This document shows positions 44,623-53,395 of a stretch of DNA of 64,000 bases, piece after piece. The position numbers and the translations under genes are program-made. Positions within the stretch are counted from its first letter, which is position 1. Every line of letters starts with the position of its first letter. Under the pieces are notes generated by a model, which was given only the letters and a program-made list of their open reading frames with translations, was not told the DNA's origin and ran no database searches. Source of the stretch: JBEEJZ01 sp041168905 (GTDB lineage Bacteria; Pseudomonadota; Gammaproteobacteria; Burkholderiales; Burkholderiaceae_C); contig JBEEJZ010000257.1 of NCBI GenBank assembly GCA_041168905.1, positions 1 to 64,000 on the forward strand. Reading direction: 5' to 3'.

Positions 44623-45363
44623 ATGATCTACACCTACGGTGCCCAAACCAGCGCTGGGCGTGTGCGCGCTAACAACGAAGACGCCCTCTCCTTCGATGCG
44701 TATAGAGGCCTGGCTATTCTGGCTGACGGTATGGGTGGGTATCAAGCAGGCGAGGTAGCCAGTGGCATGGCCACGACGCTGATCAAAAGCGAAATGAGCC
44801 GCTGGTTGAGCCAGGCGGGGGGCTCTCCAAACACGGTCGACGTTCGCCGGGCACTCAAGCAATGTGTGGCCCAAGCCAATCTGGATATCTTCACCAAAGG
44901 ACTGACTCAGCCCGAGTGCAGAGGTATGGGTACAACAGTGGTGGCCGCAGTTTTTGGCCCGGGCACACTGGTACTCGTGCATGTTGGCGACTCACGGTGT
45001 TATCGCCTCCGGCATGGTCAGTTGACGCAACTCACCAAAGACCACTCGGTCTTACAAGAGGAAATCGATGCAGGCCTGGTCACGCCAGAGCAGGCTTTGC
45101 TGTCCACACACAAGAACCTGGTGACCCGAGCGCTTGGTGTAGCGCCGGACGTCACGATGGATGTGCTGGACGAACAAGTCCAGTCGGGTGATGTGTATTT
45201 GCTGTGCAGTGACGGTCTCACCGACATGGTCAGGGACGCTCAGTTGAGGCACATTCTGGAGGCCACGCCAGACCTGCAGGAAAAGGCAGATCGCTTGGTG
45301 CAAACGGCCAACAACCAGGGCGGACGCGATAACATCTCAGTGGTTGTGGTCCAGGCCGAGTAG
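44623..45363 (+). CDS. PP2C-type Ser/Thr protein phosphatase
   Basis: 246 residues. Bacterial PPM/Stp-type phosphatase with metal-binding Asp in LAILADGMGGYQAGEVAS, VHVGDSRCYRLR, LLCSDGLTDMV and GGRDNISVVVV; the arginine-bearing N-terminal strand is GRVRANNEDA. Removes phosphate from Ser/Thr in the cytoplasm. A small hairpin (AGCGCG/CGCGCT, 44602-44621) touches the start, and no ribosome site is clear. It opens a five-gene signalling cluster, but no matching Ser/Thr kinase is encoded in the window. Confidence 0.94.
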   Translation: MIYTYGAQTSAGRVRANNEDALSFDAYRGLAILADGMGGYQAGEVASGMATTLIKSEMSRWLSQAGGSPNTVDVRRALKQCVAQANLDIFTKGLTQPECRGMGTTVVAAVFGPGTLVLVHVGDSRCYRLRHGQLTQLTKDHSVLQEEIDAGLVTPEQALLSTHKNLVTRALGVAPDVTMDVLDEQVQSGDVYLLCSDGLTDMVRDAQLRHILEATPDLQEKADRLVQTANNQGGRDNISVVVVQAE

Positions 45364-45453
45364 GCCCACGGCCGGGTGAGTGAATCACCGCAGGGCTGGG
45401 AATTTGATCAACAATAAGTTTGTCCCGATGAGAAGTAAGAACAGGAGTCGATC

Positions 45454-46080
45454 ATGCAAAAAGTGATCGTTTCAATGGACGGTGTGACCGTGCAGGAGCT
45501 GGTTCTGAACCAGGAACGCACCACCCTGGGCCGTCGTCCCTACAACAGTGTTGTGATTGAGAATTTGGCGGTCAGTGGAGAACATGCCGTCCTTCTTAAA
45601 GTGGGTGAAGACGTCTTTTTGGAAGACCTCAACAGCACCAACGGCACTTTTGTGAATGGTTTGCCCATTAAAAAGCAGTTACTCCGACATGGCGATACCA
45701 TCGACATAGGCAAGCACAAGGTTCGTTTTGAACAGGTGAAGCAGGAGGCCGTAGCCCCCGAACCACCCCCTGTAAAAGTGCCATCTTTGGGGTCACCATC
45801 GCTTGCCACCCCATCAGCACAAAGCGCCGTTATCAAAGTCATGTCGGGTGCTGCGGCTGGTCGCGAAGTGCCACTGACCAAGGCTGTCACCACCATCGGC
45901 AAGCCCGGTGTGGCTGTCGCTTCCATCACAGCGGGAATTCATGGCTTTACCCTAAACCATGTGGAGGGCACTGATAGGCCCACGCTGAACGGTGCCGCCA
46001 TCGGCTCGGAGCCCATGTCTCTCAAAGACGGTGACCTGATTCAGTTGGCAGGCACCCAGATGCAGTTTCTGCAACGTTGA
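45454..46080 (+). CDS. FHA-domain protein
   Basis: 208 residues. N-terminal FHA domain (about 1-90) with the phosphothreonine-binding residues in TTLGRRPYNSVVIE, SGEHAVL and LNSTNGTFVNG. After a proline-rich linker, residues 125-208 form a second, degenerate FHA-like fold (TTIGKPG, ... PTLNGAAIGSEPMSLKDGDLIQLAG) lacking clear Arg/Ser/His phosphate contacts. Probably an adaptor that recognises a phosphorylated partner, with the PP2C phosphatase just upstream controlling that state. Confidence 0.9.
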   Translation: MQKVIVSMDGVTVQELVLNQERTTLGRRPYNSVVIENLAVSGEHAVLLKVGEDVFLEDLNSTNGTFVNGLPIKKQLLRHGDTIDIGKHKVRFEQVKQEAVAPEPPPVKVPSLGSPSLATPSAQSAVIKVMSGAAAGREVPLTKAVTTIGKPGVAVASITAGIHGFTLNHVEGTDRPTLNGAAIGSEPMSLKDGDLIQLAGTQMQFLQR

Positions 46081-46123
46081 TCTGGCTCTGAATCTTCCTG
46101 GGTGCGCAGGCCAATCAGCAGCA

Positions 46124-48373
46124 ATGACTTACCTTCGCAAACACTGGGTACGGATGTCAGTCACGTTGTTGCCGTTGCTGATAGCACTGCTGCACATCCT
46201 GGGGGTGGCAAATATCGGCCTGCTGGACCGTCTGGACAACGTCATCTTTGATGCACGCCTGCGTGCAACCATGCCCAGAACGCTCGACGAGCGGATCGTC
46301 ATCATTGACATTGATGAGAAGAGCTTGGCGCAACTTGGCCGTTGGCCCTGGGGTCGGCATCATTTGGCGTCCATGATGGACGAGTTATTTGACCGCCAGC
46401 GCGTTGCCGTTGTCGGGTTTGACGTTGTGTTTGCTGAGCCGGACGATAGCTCCGGTCTCAAAAAACTGCGTTCCCTGGCCCAAAACGAGCTGAGCGGAGA
46501 GCCTGGTTTTGTCAGCTTGCTGCCGCAGCTTCAGAGCCAACTGGACTACGACGCTGCGTTTGCCCGATCCATCAAGGACCGTCCCGTCGTGATGGGCTAC
46601 TACCTAACCAGTGACCGCGACGGCGGAAAGTCGGGCCGACTGCCTGAACCCGTGTTTGACACGATGGCGTTCAACGGAAAACACGTAGGCATCACAAGCT
46701 GGAATGGCTTTGGCTCCAATATAGAGCAGTTGGCTCAGGCTGCCCCCATGGCCGGGTACTTCAATCCTATTCCCGACAGCGATGGCGTGGTGCGCTCGCT
46801 GCCCATGATTGCCGAATTTCAAGGTCGGTACTACGAGTCCCTGTCCCTGGCCATGTTTAGGGTTTTGGCTGGTATGCCTGAGGTCGCTTTGGGAATTTCA
46901 AATGCTCAAGCTGGTACAGACAACCGGCTGATCATGGAAAGTGTGCGCCTGTTGCAAGGCAACAGTAGCTTTTCGATACCGGTCGATGAACGAGCGGCCA
47001 CCCTGGTCCCCTATCGGGGCGTCGGCGGGGCAAGAGGGGGCTCATTTCAGTACATCTCAGCCGTTGACCTGATTTCGGGTGCCATATCTGACCATGCCCT
47101 ACGTGACAAGATCGTTCTTGTAGGAACAACCGCACCCGGCCTGCAGGATCTGCGCGTCACACCGGTCGGCGAGGCCTACCCAGGCGTGGAAGCGCACGCC
47201 AACATGATTTCGGGTTTCCTCGACTCGCGGCTGCCGGTCAAGCCGGACTACGCTGGAGGTTATGAGGTGTTGATGCTGATGGTGACTGGTTTGCTGTTGG
47301 CACTGACCTTGCCCACATTGTCAGCCACAAGTGCAGTGATGTTGAGCGTCGTGGTGGTTGCGCTACCGGTCGGATTGAACTTCTGGTTGTTCCAGACTTA
47401 CTCACTGGTTCTGCCTCTCGCTTCGGTCATCGCTTCGACCACAACGGCGTTTGCGCTCAACATGAGCTACGGCTATTTTGTCGAAAGCAGATCCAAACGC
47501 GATCTGGCCAACTTGTTTGGCACATACGTGCCCCCTGAACTGGTCGATGAGATGGTCAAGGATCCTGACAGCTACAGCATGAAGGCTGCAAATCGGGAAC
47601 TCACCGTCATGTTTTGCGACATGCGAGGCTTCACCAAAATATCAGAACATATGGAGCCTATCGCCCTGCAGGAACTCCTCAATGGCGTTTTCAGTCGCTT
47701 GACACAGCTGATCCGAGCCCAGCGAGGCACTATTGACAAGTACATGGGCGATTGCGTCATGGCTTTTTGGGGGGCACCTGTCGCAAGCACCGATCACGCA
47801 TCTTTGGCAGTGCGCGCTGCAATCGACATTTCTCATGTTGTGAGAGTCATCAACGAAGAACACCAAGCACGTGGTTTGCCGGAAATCGGAATTGGTATCG
47901 GCCTGAACTCAGGGTCCATGTGTGTCGGCGATATGGGCTCGGATATCCGGCGCAGTTACACGGTGATCGGCGATGCCGTCAACCTGGGGTCGCGCCTGGA
48001 GGGTCTGAGCAAGATTTATGGCGTAGACATGGTGGTCAGTGAGTCCACCCACCAATTGAGCCGTGGCCAGGTGTGGCAAGAGCTGGACAGGGTGCGGGTC
48101 AAAGGCAAAGAACAGGCCGTGACCATTTATTATCCGGTGGGCACAGAGGAGGCACTGTCTGAGACGGTGAGGGAAGAGTTGGACATTTGGCGCTCTTTTC
48201 TCGATGCTTATCGACGTCAAAACTGGGATGATGCGCAAGCGACGCTCAATCAGTTGGTGAAGTTGAACCCTGACAAGTACCTGTATCAGGTATACGCTGA
48301 GCGCATCGCTTCCATGCGACTGCTTCCCTTTGATCCGGCGTGGGATGGCGCCACCAACTTTGAAACGAAATGA
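46124..48373 (+). CDS. CHASE2-domain adenylate/guanylate cyclase
   Basis: 749 residues. One N-terminal membrane helix (about 8-30), an extracytoplasmic CHASE2 sensor (about 40-370, IVIIDIDEKSLAQLGRWPWG), three more helices (about 385-460), then a class III cyclase domain with metal-binding Asp in TVMFCDMRGFTKIS and DKYMGDCVMAFWG, and the transition-state region NLGSRLEGL. Makes cAMP or cGMP in response to an external signal. The following gene encodes a likely cyclic-nucleotide phosphodiesterase, so synthesis and breakdown are paired. Confidence 0.93.
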   Translation: MTYLRKHWVRMSVTLLPLLIALLHILGVANIGLLDRLDNVIFDARLRATMPRTLDERIVIIDIDEKSLAQLGRWPWGRHHLASMMDELFDRQRVAVVGFDVVFAEPDDSSGLKKLRSLAQNELSGEPGFVSLLPQLQSQLDYDAAFARSIKDRPVVMGYYLTSDRDGGKSGRLPEPVFDTMAFNGKHVGITSWNGFGSNIEQLAQAAPMAGYFNPIPDSDGVVRSLPMIAEFQGRYYESLSLAMFRVLAGMPEVALGISNAQAGTDNRLIMESVRLLQGNSSFSIPVDERAATLVPYRGVGGARGGSFQYISAVDLISGAISDHALRDKIVLVGTTAPGLQDLRVTPVGEAYPGVEAHANMISGFLDSRLPVKPDYAGGYEVLMLMVTGLLLALTLPTLSATSAVMLSVVVVALPVGLNFWLFQTYSLVLPLASVIASTTTAFALNMSYGYFVESRSKRDLANLFGTYVPPELVDEMVKDPDSYSMKAANRELTVMFCDMRGFTKISEHMEPIALQELLNGVFSRLTQLIRAQRGTIDKYMGDCVMAFWGAPVASTDHASLAVRAAIDISHVVRVINEEHQARGLPEIGIGIGLNSGSMCVGDMGSDIRRSYTVIGDAVNLGSRLEGLSKIYGVDMVVSESTHQLSRGQVWQELDRVRVKGKEQAVTIYYPVGTEEALSETVREELDIWRSFLDAYRRQNWDDAQATLNQLVKLNPDKYLYQVYAERIASMRLLPFDPAWDGATNFETK

Positions 48374-48380
48374 GAAGGCC

Positions 48381-49172
48381 ATGAAGGTCCGCGTATTGGG
48401 ATGTTCCGGTGCCATCGCCCAGGGTTGCAGGACTACGTCCTTCCTCATCGATGATGATGTCCTGATCGATGCGGGAACCGGGGTCGGAGATCTCACCCTG
48501 GCTGAAATGGCGCGCATCAACCACGTCTTTCTAACGCACTCCCACCTGGACCACATTGCAGCCTTGCCTTTGATGGCGGATGCCATTGGCTCAGCGCGTA
48601 CCTGTCCCATAGATGTTTATGCATTGCCAGGCACCATAGAGGCCCTCAGGGCCCATGTGCTGAACGATGTGATCTGGCCAGATTTCAGCCGCATCCCGTC
48701 GGCAGAGCAGCCCTTTATACGTTTAAACCCCATTGGGGTTGGGCAACTGGTCGCTTTAGCTGGCAAGTCTCTGGAGGTATTGCCCGCCGTTCACACCGTT
48801 CCAGCGGTAGGTTTTGCCTTGAATGCCGGCAGAAAGCATTGGGTGTTTTCGGGTGACACCGAGCGCAACCCAGCGTTTTGGGAGCGCGTCAACCAACTCC
48901 CTATAGGTATGCTGGTTATTGAAACCGCCTTCAGCAACCGCGAACGCGATTTAGCGCAACGAAGTAAACATTTGTCCCCACATGCACTGGCACAGGAGCT
49001 TGACAACATACCTCCCGAAGTCAGCTATCCCATCTACATCACTCATACGAAGCCAGCGGAAACTGACTTGATCATGGATGAAATCCACCGCTTTGATGAA
49101 ACAACCCCTGGCAGCAGGGAGGTGGCCCATGACATACGTTGGCTACGAGCAGGCCAGGAGTTTGAACTGTGA
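48381..49172 (+). CDS. Metallo-beta-lactamase-fold phosphodiesterase (class II cAMP PDE-like)
   Basis: 263 residues from ATG 48381, 7 bases after the cyclase stop. MBL fold with THSHLDHIAALP, the later histidine in VLPAVHTVP and SGDTERNP, and ITHTKP. The order and spacing resemble class II cyclic-nucleotide phosphodiesterases (CpdP/PDE1) and ribonuclease Z-like proteins. Next to a class III cyclase, hydrolysis of cAMP or cGMP is the best inference. GTG of the next gene overlaps its stop by 4 bases. Confidence 0.85.
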   Translation: MKVRVLGCSGAIAQGCRTTSFLIDDDVLIDAGTGVGDLTLAEMARINHVFLTHSHLDHIAALPLMADAIGSARTCPIDVYALPGTIEALRAHVLNDVIWPDFSRIPSAEQPFIRLNPIGVGQLVALAGKSLEVLPAVHTVPAVGFALNAGRKHWVFSGDTERNPAFWERVNQLPIGMLVIETAFSNRERDLAQRSKHLSPHALAQELDNIPPEVSYPIYITHTKPAETDLIMDEIHRFDETTPGSREVAHDIRWLRAGQEFEL

Positions 49173-51589
49173 GCCCTGAGCCCAATGCACTGGTACAAGA
49201 CGCCATCGGCGACCAGGCTTTCTGGGATGAGCTCAAGCGACCGCCTGAGAAGCGAAGCAAGGCTTTTGAGGCCCTGTTTTACCGCCAACTACAGCATGTC
49301 ACATCGCGCATCCACGAAACCGAGAATATCGATCAGATCATGTTGGAGGTCAGTCATGAGATCTGTCGTCTTTTCAACGCAGATCGTCTGACCGTATATG
49401 CCGTCAGCGATGACCATACTGCCATTGTTTCCAAGATCAAGACCGGACTGAACAGCAGTCGTGACTTGAAGCTACCCATATCGCCACAAAGCATTGCGGG
49501 CTACGTGGCTTACACACGTCAGGCCCTCAATCTAGCTGATGTGTATGACGTTGATGCTCTCAAACGCATACATCCTTCATTGACGTTCTTGCAGGAAATT
49601 GATCGACGATCAGGGTACCGGACCAAGCAAATGCTGGTGGCTCCCATCATGCTAGGCCCCACTTTGCAAGGTGTGGTGCAGATGATCAACAACAAGGCTG
49701 ACCAGGCATTTGGGGCACTGGAAGTTGATGGCATGGCCCAAATCTGCAAAACGCTGGGTACAGCCATTCACCAACGCTTGCGCGCGGATGGAGATGTGAA
49801 TCGACCACGCTCGACCAAATTTGATGGTCTGGTAGCAGAAGGTGTGATTACCCATTCCGAGCTACAGAGCTGCCTGGTCGAGGCACGAGGTGAGGGTGTG
49901 TCCGTTGAGCGCATGTTGATGAGTGGATACAACGTGCAGCTTGTCCAAATTGGGGCGTCGATCGCCCGCTTTTTTGGGGTCAGCTATGAACCCTTCAAAG
50001 AGGGCCGCATACGCTCGGAGCAATTATTAGGTTCATTGAAACGTGAATTTCTGGAAGTTCAGGGCTGGATTCCTCTGGAAGACGGGCCCGAAGGCTTGCT
50101 CATCATGTGCATGGACCCAGAGGCGGTGCGTGGGGCGCGTGTAGTGCCACAGGTGTTCCCTCGCGTGCACAAGTTTGTTTACCGCGTCACGACACAGACC
50201 GAATTCAGATACACGCTTGATCAGCTGTTGGGTGCCGACGTACAAGGCGGCAGCATCGACCAGATGCTGGCTGACATGGATGGCCCACTGGACGACGGAG
50301 GGGGAATCGATGACGCACTTGAATCTGCAGCTGCAGATAACGAGCTGGTTAAGTTTGTCAACAAGATCATCATTGACGCCTATCACCAGAAAGCCTCTGA
50401 CATTCACATCGAGCCCATGCCGGGCAAGTTCAAGACCGGTATCAGGTTTCGCATAGACGGAAGCCTGGTTCCTTATATCGAGGTTCCGGCACAGTTTCGA
50501 CAGGCGATGGTTACGCGCCTCAAGATCATGTGTGATCTTGATATTTCTGAGCGCCGCAAGCCGCAAGATGGCAAGATCAAGTTCAAAAAATACGGCCCTT
50601 TGGACATCGAGCTTCGGGTCGCAACCATCCCGTCAGCCGGGGGAGTTGAAGATGTGGTGATGCGCATCTTGGCAGGTGGCGAACCTATTCCGCTCGAAAA
50701 GCTGGGCCTCACACCTCACAACCGAGAACGGCTGGAAAAAACGGTCAGCAAACCCTATGGTCTGTTTTATGTCTGCGGGCCTACTGGCTCAGGCAAAACC
50801 ACCACCCTGCACTCAATCCTGAAGTTCCTGAACAAGCCTGAGACCAAGATATGGACAGCTGAGGATCCCGTTGAAATCACGCAAAAGGGTTTACGCCAGG
50901 TTCAGATCAACAAAAAGGCAGGTATCGACTTTGCCCTGGTGATGCGGGCATTCTTGCGGGCTGACCCGGACATCATCATGGTGGGTGAGTCACGTGACCA
51001 CGAAACCGTTGCAATGGGTGTGGAAGCATCGCTCACGGGTCATCTGGTGTTTTCGACACTACATACCAATTCGGCGCCTGAGTCCATCACCCGTCTCATG
51101 GACATGGGCATGGACCCCTTCAACTTCGCTGATGCATTACTGGGCATACTTGCCCAGCGGCTGGCCAAAAAACTGTGTGACTGTAAAGAGGCCTATGTGC
51201 CAGACGCTGAAGAGATGCGTCTGTTCGCAACCGAATATTCAGACGAATTACGTCACACCAAAGCCTGGAAACTAGACTACGAAGGCGAATCCAGGAAGCT
51301 GCTCCAGCACTGGCAGCAAACCTACGGCAAAGATGGACAAGTGCGCTTATACAGGGCTGTAGGCTGCGATAAATGCGGCAAGTCTGGTTACAAAGGCCGT
51401 TTGGGTCTGCACGAACTTTTGATTGCCGATGATGGCGTCAAGAAACTGATACAGGAACGGTCACGTGTAGCCGAACTTTTTGCCGCCGCAGTAGAGGGAG
51501 GCATGCGCACCTTGAAGATGGACGGGATGGAAAAGGTCATGATGGGCATGACCGACATCAAGATGGTTCGGCAAGTGTGTATCAAATAG
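49169..51589 (+). CDS. GAF-GspE/PilB-type secretion ATPase fusion
   Basis: 806 residues from GTG 49169 (overlap with the previous stop). Residues about 40-205 form a GAF domain (IDQIMLEVSHEICRLFNADR, VAPIMLGPTLQGVVQMINNK). Next comes a GspE/PilB N-terminal domain (about 215-360), then the hexameric ATPase: Walker A GPTGSGKTT, Asp box and Walker B ADPDIIMVGE, His box STLHTNSAPESI, and a zinc finger of cysteines (CDCKEA, CDKCGKSGYKGR). Such ATPases drive type II secretion or type IV pilus assembly. No other pilus or gsp genes are near, so the GAF input may tie the motor to cyclic nucleotides. Confidence 0.92.
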   Translation: MSPEPNALVQDAIGDQAFWDELKRPPEKRSKAFEALFYRQLQHVTSRIHETENIDQIMLEVSHEICRLFNADRLTVYAVSDDHTAIVSKIKTGLNSSRDLKLPISPQSIAGYVAYTRQALNLADVYDVDALKRIHPSLTFLQEIDRRSGYRTKQMLVAPIMLGPTLQGVVQMINNKADQAFGALEVDGMAQICKTLGTAIHQRLRADGDVNRPRSTKFDGLVAEGVITHSELQSCLVEARGEGVSVERMLMSGYNVQLVQIGASIARFFGVSYEPFKEGRIRSEQLLGSLKREFLEVQGWIPLEDGPEGLLIMCMDPEAVRGARVVPQVFPRVHKFVYRVTTQTEFRYTLDQLLGADVQGGSIDQMLADMDGPLDDGGGIDDALESAAADNELVKFVNKIIIDAYHQKASDIHIEPMPGKFKTGIRFRIDGSLVPYIEVPAQFRQAMVTRLKIMCDLDISERRKPQDGKIKFKKYGPLDIELRVATIPSAGGVEDVVMRILAGGEPIPLEKLGLTPHNRERLEKTVSKPYGLFYVCGPTGSGKTTTLHSILKFLNKPETKIWTAEDPVEITQKGLRQVQINKKAGIDFALVMRAFLRADPDIIMVGESRDHETVAMGVEASLTGHLVFSTLHTNSAPESITRLMDMGMDPFNFADALLGILAQRLAKKLCDCKEAYVPDAEEMRLFATEYSDELRHTKAWKLDYEGESRKLLQHWQQTYGKDGQVRLYRAVGCDKCGKSGYKGRLGLHELLIADDGVKKLIQERSRVAELFAAAVEGGMRTLKMDGMEKVMMGMTDIKMVRQVCIK

Positions 51590-51620
51590 CCAAGCTTCCC
51601 TGGCCAGCAGAACAAAGGTT

Positions 51621-51875
51621 TTAACTGGTGCGCCTGGGAGTCATCGGGCCACGACCTTCAATGTGGCGGAAATTGATACGACCCTTGGTCAGATCGTAGG
51701 GCGACAGCTCCAAAGACACACGGTCACCTGCCAGGATGCGGATATGATTTTTTCGCATTTTTCCAGCTGAATACGCAATCAACTGGTGACCATTTTCCAG
51801 GGTCACTCGAAAACGGGTGTCGGGCAACACTTCGTTGACGACACCCATCATTTCAATCAGCTCTTCTTTTGCCAT
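51621..51875 (-). CDS. infA: Translation initiation factor IF-1
   Basis: 84 residues, a single S1/OB domain (MAKEELIEMMGVVNEVLPDT, RVTLENGHQLIAYSAGKMRK, RILAGDRVSLELSPYDLTKG). Binds the 30S A-site during initiation. It is not in a ribosomal protein operon, and the C-terminal extension GRGPMTPRRTS and the divergence from the short 72-residue form suggest it is the second infA copy common in Burkholderiales. Converges on the GspE-like gene. Confidence 0.93.
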   Translation of the reverse strand: MAKEELIEMMGVVNEVLPDTRFRVTLENGHQLIAYSAGKMRKNHIRILAGDRVSLELSPYDLTKGRINFRHIEGRGPMTPRRTS

Positions 51876-52266
51876 TGCTTTACCTTTTCAATCGTTAATC
51901 TGTGCCGTTGGCCCGCATGCCCTAACTCACGCTACAAGTTTGCACGTTTCGTGGTTCTCAGGTGACTTGCACTCGGTATCACCAAGGTTCAAGGATTCTC
52001 CTTTACGGGTTTCATCCTTTTTTGAAGGCACAACTTCGCACAGCGATTCGGCCTCAAACCGCATCAGGTACGGATCTTCGCATCGGCATGGTGCCAACTG
52101 CGCAAGCCTACCCAACTGCAGCCCTCACGGCGAGGGCTTCCGCAAAAATACTGTGACTTTGGCCACAGTTTTTTGCTTTTAAGTGACTGCCTAATGTATC
52201 ACGGGCGCCTGTTTTTTGCACCTTTACACTGTAGGTGAGGTGTTCACCATGGCGGGTCACTTGTTC
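51876..52266. other. 391-base intergenic region between infA and minE
   Basis: No convincing gene is seen. Possible small minus-strand frames (51927-52115, TTG start) have no ribosome site or recognisable motif. A GC-rich hairpin GCCCTC/GAGGGC occurs at 52121-52137, and a terminator lies at about 52145-52176. The infA promoter must be in the left part. Confidence 0.6.
52145..52176 (-). terminator. Bidirectional terminator downstream of minE
   Basis: ACTGTG (52150-52155) and CACAGT (52164-52169) form a stem that is flanked by A-rich sequence on the left and a T-run on the right. It therefore gives a U-tract on both strands. On the minus strand it would end the minCDE transcript about 100 bases after minE. 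Confidence 0.65.
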
Positions 52267-52527
52267 TCAGCGAACGTCTGGCAATTCAATCTTGACTTCC
52301 AACACCTCCAGGTTGTCTTGCCTTTCAAGGTTCACCTTGATGTCATTCGGATCGATTCGAATGTACTTGCTGATGACGGCAACCAAATCACGCTGCAAGT
52401 CGGGTAGGTAGTCTGGCTCAGCCGCATTTCTACCACTGCGCTCGTGGGCCAAAATAATTTGCAGCCGCTCTTTGGCAACACTGGCCGTCTTTTTCTTTTC
52501 GCCCAGAAGAAAGGATAAAAATGACAT
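52267..52527 (-). CDS. minE: Cell division topological specificity factor MinE
   Basis: 86 residues from ATG 52527 (MSFLSFLLGEKKKTASVAKE). MinE stimulates MinD ATPase and confines MinCD to the poles so that the Z ring forms at mid-cell. The N-terminal amphipathic anchor, the anti-MinCD helix (AKERLQIILAHER) and the dimer domain (LPDLQRDLVAVISKYI) are visible. Ribosome site GAGAGG. Last gene of minCDE, 14 bases after minD. Confidence 0.96.
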   Translation of the reverse strand: MSFLSFLLGEKKKTASVAKERLQIILAHERSGRNAAEPDYLPDLQRDLVAVISKYIRIDPNDIKVNLERQDNLEVLEVKIELPDVR

Positions 52528-52541
52528 GCTCTGTCCGCCTC

Positions 52542-53357
52542 TCACTTCGACCCAAACAGGCGCTTGAAGAAACCCGTCTTGGCAGCCTCTGTGAAGCGCA
52601 TCGGTTTATCTTCTCCCAAAAAACGATCGATGACGTCTTTGTAGGCCTCAGCTACGTCACTACCCTGGAGGTGTACTGCCGGCAGGCCTTGATTGGAAGC
52701 TTGCAGGACAGCTTCACTTTCTGGAATGACCCCGATCAGCTTGATTCTCAAAATATCCTGAATGTCATCCAGTGACAACATCTGGCCCTGATCCACTCGG
52801 GCCGGGTTGTACCGGGTGATGAGCAGATGCTCCTTGATGGGTTCTGCCCCTTCGATGGCACGTTTGGTCTTGGAACTGAGCATGCCCAGAATACGGTCTG
52901 AATCACGGACTGATGACACCTCTGGATTGGTGACCACCAGCGCTTCGTCTGCGAAGTGCATGGCCATCAACGCGCCCGTCTCGATACCTGCCGGAGAGTC
53001 GCAGACGATGTACTCAAAGCCCATCTCTGACAACTCGTTCAATACTCTTTCCACGCCTTCCTGCGTCAACGCGTCCTTGTCACGCGTCTGAGAAGCTGCC
53101 AGCACAAAGAGGTTGTCACATTGCTTGTCCTTGATCAGGGCCTGCTTCAGGTTGGCTTCGCCTTGAATGACATTGATCAGGTCATAAACAACACGCCGCT
53201 CACAGCCCATGATGAGATCAAGGTTGCGCAGACCTACATCGAAGTCGATGACAGCCGTTTTGTGGCCGCGCAAGGCCAAGCCCGATGCAAAGCTTGCGCT
53301 AGTGGTTGTTTTCCCTACCCCACCCTTACCAGAGGTCACCACGATGATTTTTGCCAT
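52542..53357 (-). CDS. minD: Septum site-determining ATPase MinD
   Basis: 271 residues. Deviant Walker A SGKGGVGKTTTSA, switch regions DFDVGLRNLDLIMG and CDSPAGIETGA, and the C-terminal membrane-targeting amphipathic helix (KTGFFKRLFGSK). Recruits MinC to the membrane to block FtsZ assembly away from mid-cell. Lies between minC and minE in the usual order. Confidence 0.98.
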   Translation of the reverse strand: MAKIIVVTSGKGGVGKTTTSASFASGLALRGHKTAVIDFDVGLRNLDLIMGCERRVVYDLINVIQGEANLKQALIKDKQCDNLFVLAASQTRDKDALTQEGVERVLNELSEMGFEYIVCDSPAGIETGALMAMHFADEALVVTNPEVSSVRDSDRILGMLSSKTKRAIEGAEPIKEHLLITRYNPARVDQGQMLSLDDIQDILRIKLIGVIPESEAVLQASNQGLPAVHLQGSDVAEAYKDVIDRFLGEDKPMRFTEAAKTGFFKRLFGSK

Positions 53358-53395
53358 GACGAAACGTTCTTTCTAATTGGAGAATGTGTGATGTT

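Noticed and set aside
51927..52115. 62-residue minus-strand frame between infA and minE
   Set aside because: TTG start, no ribosome site and no recognisable motif. A real small protein cannot be excluded.
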